This document shows positions 35,581 to 48,332 of a DNA stretch of 64,000 nucleotides, in pieces. Origin of the DNA: Polytrichum commune (Eukaryota > Streptophyta > Polytrichopsida > Polytrichales > Polytrichaceae); assembly GCA_950295325.1 (NCBI GenBank), contig OX485805.1:13240501-13304500 (forward strand), in the 5' to 3' direction. The stretch's first letter is position 1. The number at the start of each line of letters is the position of its first letter. Both the position numbers and the translations under genes were made by a program. The notes under the pieces were generated by a model, which was not told the DNA's origin, made no database searches, and worked only from the letters and a program-made list of their open reading frames with translations.

Positions 35581-37488
35581 TGTGCACTTTTGCCTCAAAT
35601 GATGCCCCTTCTTTCACTCAAGTTAGTTTGTACATGGTATGAAGAATCCACCCCTAGTATATATGTGGCTAATCATTAAAGACGTTGGCGGTAGTGGGTT
35701 GAAGTGCCATGAACATCAAGGGTGGATTGAAAGCTCCAAGTTCATTGGAATGCACCCTTGGTAATAAAGGGTAAAGAGGAAGCAAGTTTCACATTGGCGT
35801 CATATGAGTATTTCATCTCAACTCTAGTATTGAAACCAATGATCCTTTTTATTTGTAATTGTTGGTTGGATGTGATAATCCCCTTGCCACCCATTCGCCA
35901 AATTTGTATGTGGAGTTGGCAATGCCCAAAATATGACCACATGCATTGCATGTAGTGTACAAGTGCATGTGACGTCAATGGTCATCTCCCTTATTGGTGC
36001 AAAGTCCATGGAGTAAGAAAATGTATGGATAAGAGTGAATTTTATTTTATTTTTTATTAGTGAGTGATGCCCATGCAATTTTCTCCCGTGCTTTGGTTTG
36101 AGTTTATGTGCAATGTCTAGTAAGACAAGCATGCCCAATTTGACTATTTATGCCAATCATTCAAACATATTTGTGTGTGTGTGTGTGATGATGTGTGGAT
36201 ATGAGAATGGACACCAAAAGCACACATGTTCAAAGAGCTTGGGCCATGTGCTCAATTTCTTAAAGTAATGTACCAAAAAAGTATACTACAACCACTCTCA
36301 ACCACGCCTTGTATTATACTCGATAAAGAGTAGGTACGGCTTGTAGTTATCATCAATGCACCTCACCCGTCGTCATCTCTTAAATATAGAGCCAAAGCAA
36401 ATACACTACAACTATCAACCACTTGTGGTTGTAGTTGTGTGTAAACCCTTGACCGCAAACCGGTATGCATGAGGTTGACATTCGTCATGTGTGACATGGG
36501 CTTAAGTTAACAAGCAATATTAGCCAAATTGTTGGCCCTAGTACCTACCACATGGGATACCAATGAAGGCATAGTATGCATAAGTAATTGATACGTGATG
36601 GTTGAGCAAAGCAACATGTGGCGGCCTACCTATCGACCTAGTGATCCATCCATCCATTTACCCATCCACATACCCGTCCACCCATCTATCACATATGTAT
36701 GGGTATTACATGTATCATATTGAAAATATTAGTAAAAGATGTCATAGCAAGTAAGACATATGGCATGCTACAAACTTGTTGAAATCATGTAAAGTATATT
36801 AATATGCGCAATTGGGTTGCCCCACACTGTTATATCAACAATCCATATTATTTTGAAATATTTGCTACTTACAATAGTAGCATACTATAGTGGATGTTGT
36901 TTGTATAGTGGATGCTATATAGATGAACAAACACAATTGTCAGCTTGTATGATATGGTTTTGATCCAATGTAATTGGCATGGGTGCAGAGGCAACCTAAT
37001 TACATGTAGCGTGTGTATATATGTAATTCAAATTACTTTTCTCTCACACTCGCTTCTTGTAGCATATGAAACACACCAACAATGTGGGATAACTTACAAA
37101 TCCAAATCATGCCTATAGCCATTTTCCTTGTAACCTCGACTCCCGTATGAATATATTATTCATCGTCAAAGTGAAGATTCTCTTGCTCCTTAAAAGGTCA
37201 CATAGGTTGCCTTATTTATGTTGACAATGGAGCCTAGAGTGGTTAGTGTATCTTGAGCACGTAGTTCAAGCCCCTTTAAATAGACGCATTTTTGGTTTTT
37301 GTTCTTACTATAGATCCACGCTTAACCACATATCACTCAAATATAGGTCACCAAATTATAGGTCTCCAAATTATTGCTATATTGGTTATAGTCACGCTCC
37401 CTTTACACATTAGCATACAAAGTTTCCAATTAACAATTTGGCAAATGCATGGGTGCTATATGCCAAACTACATTGTTGAAGGTAAATA
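35581..37488. other. Gene-free stretch
   Basis: No gene. A (GT)n run lies near 36172-36187. A partial repeat A relative spans about 37205-37345. A short text shared with 6800 and 58950 lies near 36815. Confidence 0.4.
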
Positions 37489-37755
37489 TTGTGGTCTATA
37501 CTATATTTGATGAAACCAAACATTAAAAATATTGGAAATAATATTATGGGTGCACAATGTATTCCAACCCACAATAAATGGCACCATAGGCTTGTGTGTA
37601 TAGCTCGTGCTATTTCAATTGAAGGAAGTAGTGTGCATTGGAGAAACTTCCAACAAAATGAGATTCAACTCATGCATGCCCTACATGGATGGCTTCAAAT
37701 TAAAGATTATATAAATGATGTATTTCCAAAAAAAATTGGACCAAATTGGAAATAA
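37489..37755 (+). other. Unassigned 88-codon frame
   Basis: A frame rich in His, Trp and Asn with a segment NKWHHRLVCIARAISIEG. I do not recognise a family. The clustering of polar and aromatic residues is more protein-like than most frames here, so a decayed transposon fragment is possible, but nothing else supports it. Confidence 0.2.
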
Positions 37756-39800
37756 CATGTCCCCAAAATACTACTTGTTAAACATTCTAACTTGAAAATA
37801 TATTTCACGTGAATTTTGGTATGTAGAGAGATTGATGTGAAAAAATCTCTCGGGGTATCAAATTTTTACACTATTTTAGTTCATGATGGTGTAGAATGTG
37901 GGCCACACTTTAGTACATGAAAGGGTAAGCCACACTATAAAGCATGCATGCAATATTTACCATAATTAGTGTAGTGGAGGCACATATGTAGGCCAATTGC
38001 ATAGAATAGCCTAGTCAAAGCTTGACCAAACCAAAGGTGTGAGAGAACGGCCACCTCCACTCATTGTTATGGCACATGCCTTGCACACGAAGTGATTACA
38101 AACTCGGATGTAGCTCTTGCTCCACTTCCATCGCACGCCTATCTCGCACACTTGCTTCGGGATATTTCTCCACTCCAAATTCCGGGAACTCGTGAGTGGA
38201 CGGGCCTCGAATGTGCATTTCGGACTAAGTAATAAGTTGAGGGCCCCCTTTACACTAGAGTTCGAGTTGCGAGTTTGAACTTGCGCGCGATTTTGGAAGT
38301 TCGATACTTAGATTCGACTACATTGAATAGTCTTATTCTCGTGGGTCATGGTAGTTTTGAAACCCTACGTTACTTCTCTTGATTCCATTGACGATCTGAA
38401 GTCGAAGATGGCTCGTGCCTTTCGTGATGAACTTTGAAGTGCTCAATTATAAACCCCTAATTTTTTTCAGGCATGTGAAATGATTGTTTTGAGTGCACTT
38501 TACTTAAGGTTGGTTGTGGAATGTCATGGACAAGTTTTGAGGTTAAAATGGGATTCATTTGCACGATCTTGAAACATGGCAAATGATCTACGTCAAGAGG
38601 GAAAATGGGCATGAATGACAATTTGGGTTTTTTAGATCATAACAATCAAAGGAAGCGATGCATAATAAATTGTCATGTTTTACAACTATGTTTCTAAAAT
38701 TGTCAAGGTTGCTAACTTAGATGAATTCAATATTGCCAGTATAATCAATACCCCCTCCCCACCCCCAAAATTGTACTCGTAATAAGACTATAACTTCACT
38801 AGTAGGTACATTTGTTGATTTAGGTATTCAGTGTGGACAACATTCAATTTCTCCAGTACTATCAATAGGGTGTGAATTATTGCATACGAGCATACCTTTC
38901 ATTGTATCCAACATAAAAGTCTTGAAATAGTATTATTTTTAGTCCATTTAACAACTATTACTAAAACTTGGACTAGACTGATTTGGAGTTCATCATGAAT
39001 TTGGAGTTTTTTTGTGACGAACTCCGTTATCAAATGAACTAACTTGGTTGAACTGAACATGTTATTCTCATTTGTAGTATTGCAGTGGAATAGGTGGAGG
39101 TGTAGGGATAGAAAGAGGATAGATAAAGTGAATAGGAGGAGATGAATTGCTCATATGCGCATGGGTTGGTTTTCACTTTGAATAGTACATAATATTTTGG
39201 ATGCTTACAGTTGCATATAAACTAGACATTAGGAGGGTTTTTAGAGCATGTGTAATCACCGCCATAGTGGCAATCAGTAGGTATTCACTGGATCAATTCT
39301 TGAGCATAGTTCAAAACCACAATGGGGATGTTGAAGTATTTGAGAGGAATGAAATAAATGGGCATGTGTAACATTGCATTCACATAATTAATGCAATGTC
39401 CATGACTTGAGAGTCAAGGCTCCTACATGGCATAGAGATATGCATCTTTATCTTGGGCAATCAACAAGCATAATCCTTGATTTCTTGAAAGCATGTTTAT
39501 AAAGTCATGGTTGCTAGCTCTAAGTGCTACTCTTGACTAAGTTAAATCCCAGCATGAACATGAAAATATTCAAAATCACCAAGTTCCATATTCTATATAT
39601 TTTGTTTTGGAATCTCTTATCATCCACCCAACAACATTTTGGTTCATACTCATTTGAAGGTCCCATGTCCCAATATTGTATTGTATACCAGTCATAGATA
39701 TATGAATAATTATGGAGGTCAAAGCTCAGTATGTGGCAGCTTCTTCCTTTAGTTTTCAACATGCATCGATTGGGAACAAGATTGAAGGTATGCACGGGTT
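37756..39800. other. Gene-free stretch
   Basis: At 38050-38440 the sequence is GC-richer and includes GAGGGCCCCCTTTACACTAG, which resembles one end of the Harbinger-like MITEs, but no partner end was found. No gene recognised. Confidence 0.4.
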
Positions 39801-39801
39801 T

Positions 39802-39824
39802 GAGAGAGAGAGAGAGAGAGAGAG
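39802..39824. repeat. (GA)n microsatellite
   Basis: Eleven GA units just before LINE copy 2. Confidence 0.9.
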
Positions 39825-39829
39825 TATCT

Positions 39830-40385
39830 ATGTAGGGGTGGCAAATACCAAGGGTTTGCAAGGCAATAAACATTACTCTTTTAAACCATACATATTGTGT
39901 GTCATAGGACATCCATATAACCACCCCCCACCAGAAACCCCTACAACAAGAATCACCATACAATTTGTAGAATTTACATACTGCAATGATAGATTTACCA
40001 TAAAAACCCTTGATAGGAAAACCACAAAATACCAACCGCTCATCAATAACATTATCTCAAGGGGATGGAATGTAGCCCCACTACACACATCCCATCAATG
40101 AGAAACTTGGAAACAACACTTAAACTCCCTCTCATAAAAATAAAAAACACATTTCAACAAATTAACATTATCGCCACACAATATGCACACTCAATACTCG
40201 TCCATAAACGAAGACTAGAGAACAAACAATCAGTCACAGACCTCCATGACTCGGCATAACTAAATAACCTATCTCATAACCCGGTACACCTTACCATATA
40301 AAATAATGCCACCTCACTGGAAAACACCAATAAACAACTACCACACACTACCGGTTACCGGTTAACCGGTTAACCGGTTATTTGC
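39830..40385 (+). mobile_element. LINE copy 2: endonuclease region and tail, decayed
   Basis: The frame reads KPYILCVIGHPYN, then IQFVEFTYCNDRF and a Lys-rich stretch ending KYQPLINNI..GW, followed after an internal deletion and frameshift by the C-terminal block NTFQQINIIATQYAHSIL and HKRRLENKQ. This matches the endonuclease of the LINE at 5476-6447. The first acidic residue of the PD motif is replaced by Tyr. The 3' end has a run of AACCGGTT units (about 40350-40382), a possible microsatellite tail. Boundaries and duplication were not found. Confidence 0.7.
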
Positions 40386-40423
40386 TACTAATATAGTGTC
40401 TACTCCCTACAAAGGGTGAAATA

Positions 40424-40527
40424 GTTCTACATCTAACGCCATTGCCCTAGGGCGTGACTAAGGATGTTTTACAAACATATACTCTATTCACTCCGGCCTC
40501 CTCCGGAGACCAGAGTTCTTCTTCTTC
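40424..40527 (+). mobile_element. LINE/SINE 3' end, tail family T3 with (TTC)n
   Basis: Contains GCCTCCTCCGGAGACCAGAG followed by a TTC run. The last 27 bases match the tiny insert at 46494-46540, which shows that this block is a mobile 3' end. Confidence 0.6.
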
Positions 40528-40666
40528 AAAAATTTGAGCACTTAGTCCAATCTCTTTTCAAGACATGTCTATTTGGTGCTTGATCTTATATTCACACTCA
40601 ACCATGCACCACTCAAATGTAGGTGTCCATTTAAGATCATAAATTGAATTAGGCCACTGAACTTAC

Positions 40667-40848
40667 CAATGAATGGGGAGAACTGACTGCTAGTTACATA
40701 TGAATTGGTTGAGGTTGAAAATAACCAGCTCAAATCCAAGAGCTCAAGAAACTTACCAAGCCATTTAGAGGAATTTATAGTACATTCCTCTATTCAATAA
40801 AGGAAAACCAGATGATGTCAACATGTAACCGGTTGGTCTTGAACATTG
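40667..40848 (+). mobile_element. hAT MITE-1 copy, 3' end damaged
   Basis: Starts CAATGAATGGGGAGAACTG and follows the family to the ACATGTAACCGGTTGG landmark; the last 30-40 bases are lost or rearranged. A left flank GAACTTAC has no matching right copy. Confidence 0.75.
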
Positions 40849-41438
40849 TTTCATGTCATTGTTTTGGTGCCATTTACAACACTTGGTCAAAGTGCAAATA
40901 TCTACAAAAGACCTAATACATACATCATGCAAAGACAAACAAGAGCCACACTAAGGGTAAGGTAGATACTTAGGTTTAAGGCCAAGAAGCTGCCACGAAT
41001 GAATGAAAAAAACAACAACCTACTTCAAATATTGTTGGACCTTACCAAAAAAAGAGTTAAATATTTTAAAACCATAGGACTGGCGAAATTTCATAAATTA
41101 TGTTTTTGGTTGATGAACCTTTTTTTCAAAAAACAAATAAATATTCGTTTCGAGGTGCATGAACCAACTATGGTGCTACGGTAGGGTTTTGGCCAATGGA
41201 TGAACTCATACATCATCCATGACAATATTTGTTCACTTATTCAAAAGAAGTGTCATCCGAAAAGTTACCATAATGACATAGAATACCATATGAAACTAAA
41301 CATCATATTTAGTGTAGATATTTGGTTCCCTATTTAAGAAAGAATGAGGACCATCCATCATACAACAAATCTATTGTAGCGTGACCAACCATTCATCACA
41401 TGTAGCAGGTCACTACTCTACCTGCCTGTATATGTTAC
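40849..41438. other. Gene-free stretch
   Basis: No gene or repeat recognised. Confidence 0.4.
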
Positions 41439-41441
41439 TTA

Positions 41442-41938
41442 GGGCCACTTCACACACAAGACTGAGAGCCCGTGACCATTACACTTCAAGCACTCTCATT
41501 GGTGGAAAAGGCGGAGCTGGTCCAAGTTTGCTTCACACTACGCTTGAGGGACCAACGGAGTACGTGAATGCAAGATGGATGTAAAGTCTACATGGATTCC
41601 TACATGGCATCAAATGGATCTTGTTTCATGGTCATTTGAACTATTTTCAAAAATCACCTCTTGGATGTAGGCCTAACACAAAATTGGAAGATCATGGCAC
41701 TCCAAACACTCACAACCGTTGCTTTATTCTATTTTATCATGCGTGAGGACCTACTTCAATATAGATTCATTGACATAGCATTTGGTTAAGGCCCGGTCAC
41801 ATATGACTTCACACTACACTTGAGGGTCCCTGACTTTACGACATGATTTTGGAGGTGGGTTGGGACGGCCTTTGGACACTTTCTTTTGGGCTCTCACAAT
41901 TTCATGGTCATAGCTCTTGGCTCATGTGTGAAGTGACA
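41442..41938 (+). mobile_element. 497-bp MITE family H2, copy 1
   Basis: Begins GGGCCACTTCACACACAAG after TTA and ends ..CATGTGTGAAGTGACAC. It aligns over its whole length, in opposite orientation, with 54634-55132. The GGGCC terminus and the TTA next to it suggest the Harbinger superfamily. The right terminus is mutated so the second TTA is not seen. Confidence 0.75.
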
Positions 41939-41999
41939 CGCAAAGAGCTAGACGTCCCGCTAAACATACAAGCGATAATAAAATGGGTTGCATTTTCAC

Positions 42000-42085
42000 A
42001 TTTTAGAGAAATAGTAGCGAGGACCGGACTCAAATTGGTGGGCATGTAACCTTAGCTTATGCCTATGTACCTTACCTTATCTTAA
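42000..42085 (+). mobile_element. LINE/SINE 3' end, tentative
   Basis: GGACCGGACTCAAATTGGTG is followed by a CTTA-rich tail (ACCTTACCTTATCTTA), similar in plan to tail family T2. Support is weak. Confidence 0.35.
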
Positions 42086-42115
42086 CTACATATCGAGGTC
42101 AAAATATTATCTAGT

Positions 42116-42510
42116 TGCATGTTTGTGTTCTATCCTATATTTAGCATGTGACATGGGCATCCAATATCTTACTTTCATGGGAGGAAACTTAAACAATAGG
42201 GAGAAACTAACGCTGGTACGAATAACGAATAGTGTCGATTTGTATACTACAAATATGGAGAATAATGTTGGTATTTTCAACAATAGTCTATCTACTGACA
42301 TTAATTAAAGGGAATAACATTGGGATGAACAATTATTCCTCGCGCATAGTGCGGGAGTATGACTACACCGCAGTTTCCAAGTTCAACATGAATGTATGAA
42401 TAGTAAATGAATATTCATGGTTTGTTTGAGGGGCCCACGGAATATAGTTGACATATTCCAAGGTCGTGGAACTGACCATATGGTTGAATATTGTTATGTT
42501 GTCATTGATG
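42116..42510. repeat. Dispersed repeat family D, copy 1
   Basis: Aligns with 48648-49155 (ATATTTAGCATGTGACATGGGC, then GAAACTAACG.T.GTACGAATAA, then GGTTGAATA.TGTTATG at the end). It serves as the empty-site reference for the MITE at 48917. Confidence 0.75.
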
Positions 42511-42814
42511 CACAAGTATGAAATACAACTTGGAGGTTTATTTTATTAAGTTGTGCCACACTAGTGTCACTTCATATTTTCATACTTTGGACTCAAATTC
42601 TCATGAAAACCCTTTTGATACAAATTTTGCTCTTGACCAACGATTGTGCTTGGTATTCGAGTTTCTTCAGTTTTGAGCCCTATTATTGACCCACTCTCAT
42701 TGTCATCTCAATGGTCACAGTGTAATCGAGCGGAATTTCAAGGTGTGTGGGCCTTATGTGGTCATTTTTGTCAATCATAAACCTATATTTAGTGGTATAT
42801 GGCAAAGCTCGTCA
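42511..42814. other. Gene-free stretch
   Basis: Near 42745-42795 a reverse-orientation copy of the repeat A end motif is present (GTGGTCATTTTTGTCAATCA). Nothing else recognised. Confidence 0.4.
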
Positions 42815-43034
42815 TTGAAAAAACATGTGCTCCTATGACATTGGGCAGTAGACATCGTTCTATGTTGAACTTTTGTGTATCACAATTGGGAGGGCTTATG
42901 CAATCATTTAAAGAGGAAAGAATGTTGAAAAAACATGTGCTCCTATGACATTGGGCAATAGACATCGTTCTATGTTAAACTTTTGTGTATCACAATTGTG
43001 AGGGCTTATGCAATCATTTAAAGAGGAAAGAGTG
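42815..43034. repeat. Perfectly abutting 110-bp tandem duplication
   Basis: Units 42815-42924 and 42925-43034 differ at only about four or five positions. The duplication is recent. A frame running through it has no family. Confidence 0.92.
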
Positions 43035-43378
43035 TTTGTTTTATACCTATCAATTGGGAAGGTGACGATGCACCAAGCCATTCTATATCACGAACATTTA
43101 AATGGGTCAATTCAACTCCAAAATGTGTGTCAAAGGGCTCACTTCGATGAAGTGAGCTATTATTGGCGTATATTGGCCATCAACCTATATTAGGGTTGGT
43201 TTTTTTAACCAACGGCCTTTCATTCAAGATGGATGAGTTTACAAAGACACCAAGAAGCCACAGTCAAATTACTTAAACTTTTAAACCCATAAAGGTTTGG
43301 TGGGTGTGTGCGCATGTGTGTGTATTCGCATGTCAAGAGTGATCCACCTATGATTTCTTCATTGATGAATAGCAATCT

Positions 43379-43394
43379 CCCCCCCCCCCCCCCC
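43379..43394. repeat. C16 homopolymer
   Basis: Sixteen C followed by a short A run. Similar C or G runs lie near 47178, 50340, 50876, 56728 and 62381. Confidence 0.9.
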
Positions 43395-45742
43395 AAAAAA
43401 AGACAACTCTATTGTTGCCACCGGCGTGAATTATTGGGTTTCTTCATTTTTGTGTGGGTCTAAATCTACATGTAATCTTGAAACATGCATTACGAGAATC
43501 AAAGGGCCCCCGATGACTATTGTCTCCTTTCAGAGGTGAACACCTTGATTGAGTGCAAACAAACCAACTAACACCTATCTCCCCCCAAGGGCAAGCCCTT
43601 GGTTCTCACATGTTGGTTGAAAATGTCTATTCACTCGGATATCCCCACTGTGATTGGGTAGAATCATAGGTGGTAGGCTGCACCAAAAATCTAGTGCTAA
43701 GAAGGTCACTCATTTAAGTATTATTATAGCTTTAGGTGATTGAACCTCATAGTTCCTATAGGATCCAGGTTAAGGCATGCTTGGGTCTAACCCACGTGCA
43801 ATCTTCTATATATGTACAAAGAAATATTAGGAGGTTTTGGGTGTGTGTGTGTGTGAGATATCTTTTAACTATATAGGTGAGGTTTTGTGTTATTTCATTT
43901 ACTTCCTTTTGTTTTAGTTTTTGACATGGGATTGAGTTCCTTAAAATTTCCTCTTCAAACCATCTCAGCTATTAATTGCTTGATGACCTCCATGGGGCTT
44001 TTCATCGATCAAAGTCGAATTTTGCCTTGAAGACAATTTCAATTGGTTATGAGCTCAACTGATGATATGAACCTCTTGAAGTCTACTTTCTGATTCATTC
44101 TATATATATTTTAGGGTAAATTTGACTTATTTGCATTTTAAGAGTTTTGTAGGTCTAACACCCCAACTACACTAGATTGCATGTATGTATGTCAAAGTCT
44201 TGTATTTAAATACTATAGCTCAATTTGACCTTACCATGGTATTCTTATACATATGGTACAGAGATTGTCAAAGTTTTGTGAATTATGGGTTTGATTCGTG
44301 ATTTCTCTGATGTAACATATTATTTCACATGTACATAAACTTAAGATATACTTGTATTATTGAAAAAATCCAATTACATATACATCTGTACATATGTACA
44401 TGCTTGTGTTTTTAGGTACAAATGGATAGATGATATGTTTAATATGATATTGTAATAAGTGTTACAAATTGGGGTTCATAATAGGGTTTACTTTATGGAA
44501 ATAGGCTCAAGAAATAGAAGATTAAAATGCCTAACATTTGACATTTCATATGATGTAAGTCATACTACATCACAACAAATAAAAAAGTAAGTTAACAATA
44601 ATCAACCAGGGTGTTTATATACAAGAAATCAAATATCTTTTACAACCCCCTAACCTATATTAAATTTAGATATCTATTGATACATGATATAGATCCATAA
44701 ACTGCACATTTCATTACATATAGGATGTGAAAAATTAGAATCTATGAGAGCAATGATTACATCCATCCATCCATCCATATGTGTATATATGTAATATGTA
44801 TTTAGTCCTCTAACCAGGCCAGGGATTCGTGGCACTCATGTGTTTTCATTAGTGAGAGTTCATTCATCTTTGTGGATGAGATGAACCACTATAAACACTA
44901 CCTCACGTTGTTGGCTCTTTGTCTCAACGCTTCCTCATATATTTACAAGTTTTGTGCAGCATGCGTTGCCAACCTATGATTACTAGTCTGGTTATTTTTA
45001 AGAAATTAATATGGGTGGACATTAAATACCCCCTCACGAACTTTCGGGGGTGTGAAATCCGGGCTAGGGCAACCCTCTAAAGAAATTTCTGAACCCAATC
45101 GAAAATTGTTGCCCATCCTGCCCAACTTCGAAAAAAAACATTGCCCTTGCATTCTTGAAGGTTGCTTGACTACCAATCCCATATCGAGTGCACTTCACTT
45201 CAAGGTCTAAAATCCAATATATATGTGCACTTCCGATTAGTAATTAAGCAATTGATACGGGTTTCGTTCCGGAAGTGAAACCATCAATAAAGCACGTAAT
45301 TAATTTGGAGGTCAAAAACATTACAAAATCCTCATTAATAGTGAGGTTATAATTTTGTGACTTAAAACTATCTTTGTCATCCTAATGATAGATTAGTGCA
45401 AGTGTTCATAAAATGACCAAAATGAAACAATGAACATAGAATATAAAACATACAACAAATAAATTATATAAAAATAAATCTTATTTTGTAGGTAATATAA
45501 TATGAGCTATAAATAAATGGTATGTTATTTGGAATTAGACTTGTGAGACAACGTTATGGATGGGGTATACTCAAAAAATTATAAGTTTCCAACTATAGCC
45601 TATCTGAAATATTGTAATATTTTATCCTCATCAAATATTTTATTATCTTTAAAATCACATGATGTACATTAATGATTTTCAAATAAATTTTATTTAATAA
45701 TTTATTTTTTGAATTTATTTTTGAGTTCACCAATTTACCATA

Positions 45743-45781
<39 letters not shown>

Positions 45782-46383
45782 GACATATTACAAATGTTTG
45801 AGCAATCACACCCGTGCAAAATAAATGAATTATGAACCAAAAAATGTCTATGACAACAAATCATTATTATATATTACACATGTTGATATCTTGCGATATT
45901 TATCAAAATAATCATGTGGAATTCAAAGCCACATCATGGCCTTGGAAACAACTTATGGGAGGTTAGAAAATAGGCTTAGAGCATCCAATGCCACATTGTT
46001 GCCTCTTGCCAACTAATTAATAGCTAGTAGTTCACAATAGCTATGAGGGAGAAAATAGGTCTTACATGCCAACTCGGAGGTGTTTCACTAAAGTAAGCTC
46101 CATCCAAGCTTCTTGATGGACTCATCTGATTTTTGTTACCGGATGGGGTGACTTTACTGGAGTGCCACGAACATGTCGCCCTATAACCATGTTGAATAAC
46201 CCGATTTGCGTTCACATATGAGTTGGAAGCTATGAATAAGGTGACGCGTCCCTCATTCATGACAACACCCGAGATTGGCAAGAGATGTATTTGCATCTAG
46301 GTAATTTCAATGAGCCCAATTTTTTGTCTATTTAAATTAGGTCCTAGATGACTCTAAAGTGGCCAAGAATCCTCCAAAAACAA
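43395..46383. other. Long gene-free stretch
   Basis: No gene recognised. (GT)n near 43840, (ATCC)n near 44760 and (TA)n at about 45748-45776. The region 46030-46300 is GC-richer with no family match. Confidence 0.45.
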
Positions 46384-46552
46384 GGTAGGCAACAAAACCC
46401 CACCCTGCACCAAGAGTATTCTTGAGCAGGGTAGGGCCAATGGCTGAAATTCATGTCGGAATGCATGACGTTAGTTATTGTTATTACGATGATTTAGCCT
46501 CCTCCAAAGACCGGAGTTCTTCTTCTTCTTCTTCTTCTTCTATTACGATGAT
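46384..46552 (+). mobile_element. LINE/SINE 3' end, tail family T2, with nested insert
   Basis: AACAAAACCCCACCCTGCAC and GTATTCTTGAGCAGGGTAGG match 31510-31590. The T2 tail is interrupted by the 47-bp insert at 46494. Confidence 0.65.
46494..46540 (+). mobile_element. 47-bp retro-insertion with 12-bp duplication
   Basis: TTAGCCTCCTCCAAAGACCG plus a few bases and a (TTC)n tail, flanked by TATTACGATGAT at 46482-46493 and again at 46541-46552. The body matches the T3 3' end at 40495-40527. This is an extreme 5'-truncated retroposition event. Confidence 0.85.
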
Positions 46553-47664
46553 GGTGATGATGGTGATGATGTATAACTCTAAATGTGTATTCCAAAAACA
46601 TACGTCAATGTGCATGCAACTAAATGTATCTACAACAAAATATTTTATCCTCGTCATAGACCAGTGTGGCCATGTCTATCACAAGGCCCAATGATAAAGT
46701 ATATGTACGTAATTTTGTCATGTCTATAATTTAAGCGTAAGTATTAAATCACTCCAAAAATTTGGTTTCACGTGTTATAATTATTTGTGTGAAAGAAATT
46801 TTCATTCTCATAAACCGAGTAAAAAACATGACCCTAACAAGTATTGATGACTCATACAAACTATATTACGTCAACCATGGAACACACACCGGTGCCTCCT
46901 TCAGGTGTTAATTGTTTTAAGAAGGTGACCGAACCTCAAAATGAGACAATGTTGACGAAAAAACATGCCTACCCAAAGGAATTGAAGGAAGAGGGAAAAT
47001 ACATGAATGCTTGTGACATCGCTTATGTGTTCTTCAACGCCCAAGTCATGGGCAAATGCATTGAACCCAAAGCTCGATTGACAAGAGATCGATAGCTTTG
47101 GCCACTAGTGGCGAAAGTCAATCATTGTACTTAAGTCTAACCATAAGCAACGAAGCTTTTGAAGTAAAAATAACCCACCCCCCCCCCCCCAAATTCCCCA
47201 AGGGCGCCCTAAGGCATCTTGCATCTCGACGGCCTTGCTCCTAAGGCCGTACACGCATGCGTACACAAGTATTGGAACGGATCGTGGTACGGTGGGGGTT
47301 ACCTAAGTGCAAGCGTCAAAAGTTAGGTCAAGAAAATGATGAGAAGCATTTGAGTCCAAAAGGAAGTAGGAAATTATATCTTGCATGTAATGTCCACTTG
47401 CCATAGATAGTAGTTGTGGTAGCTCGATGATGATCGCCTATATTCTCCAATGCAAATCACTTGGCCAACTTGACAATCTTCCAAGACCATGTGCACTTGG
47501 AATTGTGACGACTCCAACACTTTCCGATTACGGTAGAGGTTATCCAATTTATCACAAAATAGTGTTGTTTAATGCGAAGCCGTTCGTCATGGTAGCAAGC
47601 ACAAGAACCTTTTTCTGACATTAGATGACAACCGGGCGGGGGATGAGCCGAGATATTAAATGCT
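46553..47664. other. Gene-free stretch with unassigned frames
   Basis: A plus-strand frame of 83 codons at 46844-47095 (with TPVPPSGVNCFKKV and ACDIAYVFFNAQ) and one of 63 codons at 47427-47618 have no recognised family. A C run lies near 47178. Confidence 0.3.
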
Positions 47665-47672
47665 AAGGGAAT

Positions 47673-48332
47673 CTATGTTCGGGGAAAACCAATGGCTAGT
47701 TCATTATCAGCCGATGGATTTCCCCTCATGGCCGGTCCAAATTTCCAACCATCGGATGGCAATCCAACTATAATTTCAATCCTCTGGCAATTAGCCGATG
47801 GACCAGAAAATGTCCCGGAAATGTAGCCGATTCTTCTTGTGAGTTACTGGATTTCAGCCGGAAGCATCCAGAGCGCTATTTGTCTGGGGCATCTGATGAT
47901 GCACTTGAGGAAGTATCCTACACCTTAAACTTCTTGAATTATGCAACCTTTCCATGACCAAATCCAATTGCTTCCATGAAGAATTGGGGGACCCTTGGCC
48001 TTCAAGCGGTGAAGGCATTGCTAGGTTCAATTCCTGCCAAGGATATTAACTCTTCAAATTGAAAGTTTTGAACATGTCTTTCTTTTCACTTATTCAAGAT
48101 TTTGTACTAAGAAATGATTTCTAATAACTTTTCATACATTTTTTAAACAATTAGTGCCGATATGAATTCCATTTAATCGGATATTGGCCAATGAAAATAT
48201 GAAAATATAGGCAATTGGCCGATTGATTTTGCAAAAGACCGGCTCTTGCCGATGTAAATTGGAAAAAATCCGACCCTTTGTAGCAACTACCGGCAATTAG
48301 CCACTAAGGCTTCAAAAACTTCCCGAACTCTG
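47673..48332. mobile_element. hAT-like MITE-3, 660 bp
   Basis: Ends CTATGTTCGGGGAA and the reverse complement of CAGAGTTCGGGAAG, flanked by AAGGGAAT (47665-47672) and GAGGGAAT (48333-48340), 7 of 8 matching. The interior has many GCCGATGG/TTGCCGAT subterminal motifs, as expected of transposase-binding repeats. No transposase frame. Confidence 0.82.

Noticed and set aside
39520-40035. 171-codon minus-strand frame
   Set aside because: Antisense to LINE copy 2 and the GA microsatellite; the Leu/Ser run comes from the GA repeat.
40350-40382. AACCGGTT run as a telomere-like repeat
   Set aside because: The unit is not the plant TTTAGGG repeat; only about four units are present at the end of a LINE copy.
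46422-46694. Frame with a long Ser run
   Set aside because: The serines are translated (TTC/TCT)n of a retro-insert tail.
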